A stretch of 39,913 bases of DNA. It comes from Lentimicrobium sp. (GTDB taxonomy: Bacteria > Bacteroidota > Bacteroidia > Bacteroidales > Lentimicrobiaceae). The translations under genes were made by a program, and so were the position numbers. The stretch is from NCBI GenBank assembly GCA_024709105.1, contig JANJXJ010000060.1, forward strand, positions 1 through 39,913, in the 5' to 3' direction. The notes below the pieces were generated by a model. It was not told the origin of the DNA. It saw nothing but the letters and a program-made list of their open reading frames with translations, and did not search any database. Below are positions 39,831 through 39,913 of the stretch, piece after piece. Within the stretch, counting starts at the first letter, position 1, and each line of letters starts with the position of its first letter.

Positions 39831-39913
39831 ATGAAAACACATTACCTGAAGTTAATGCCCATAATTTTTACTTTAATCATTATCAAGGCTTTGCCAGCTT
39901 TAGCTCAAAATTC
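39831..39913 (+). CDS. Exported protein, 5' end only (cut by the window edge)
   Basis: The frame starts at the ATG of MKTHYLKLMPIIFTLIIIKA and continues LPALAQN to the last base. These 27 codons form a signal peptide with the usual LPALAQ cleavage site. The gene is 19 bases after the large lipoprotein and in the same orientation, so it is likely to be the second gene of that operon. Nothing is visible of the mature protein. Confidence 0.6.
   Translation, partial: MKTHYLKLMPIIFTLIIIKALPALAQN

Overview
The window looks like a chromosomal segment of a Bacteroidota bacterium, probably Bacteroidales or Marinilabiliales-like. I read this from moderate-to-low GC, several TAnnTTTG-type -7 promoter elements close to start codons, few Shine-Dalgarno sites, exported GH92 and GH127 glycosidases with an AraC regulator, TPR/LuxR-type one-component regulators, a DUF3784 protein, and a radical-SAM/lipoprotein pair of the kind known from this phylum. 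No rRNA, intact tRNA, CRISPR array, intact insertion sequence or prophage is visible.

Bases 1-11000 are an accessory region. Short gene islands (SPFH protein plus a broken ATPase fragment; a zinc-ribbon membrane protein plus an outer-membrane-like protein; an ErcA-type alcohol dehydrogenase plus PAS hybrid kinase; a lipoprotein alpha/beta hydrolase; an exported unknown) are separated by diverged copies of one roughly 250-320 bp intergenic element, here called A to F. Four copies (A, B, C, F) carry 23-24 bp units ending in TATGCCACCC/CCGG that look like IS21-type transposase-binding ends. Two tRNA halves lie back to back in reversed order at 657-725.

Bases 11000-18300 hold a methyltransferase, a VOC protein, a DUF3784 membrane protein, a 55-residue membrane protein, a GNAT acetyltransferase preceded by ten 7-bp tandem repeats, the radical SAM/SPASM enzyme with its lipoprotein partner, and an AbiE-type (type IV) toxin-antitoxin pair. 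The pair has a perfect 14-bp inverted repeat over its promoter and an apparently leaderless start. A 193-bp palindromic MITE-like element separates it from the next operon.

Bases 18384-25211 are a glycan-degradation operon without SusC/SusD: GH127, a tandem two-domain esterase and GH92, with a divergent cupin-AraC regulator.

Bases 25900-39913 contain a SEC-C/DUF1186 protein, a zinc-ribbon membrane protein with a large PLC-fold-like exported protein, a GNAT and a small ferredoxin-like-fold protein. A membrane-embedded AraC regulator follows, upstream of a tightly coupled SDR / NAD-epimerase / START-domain / DUF2062 operon that looks like lipid metabolism. The window ends with a TPR-LuxR regulator, a large lipoprotein and the start of another exported protein.

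The best leads are the ErcA-kinase pair with its conserved kinase N-terminus, the radical SAM/lipoprotein system, the lipid-like operon with its 7TM-AraC regulator, and the intergenic element family that makes the first 11 kb look cassette-like.
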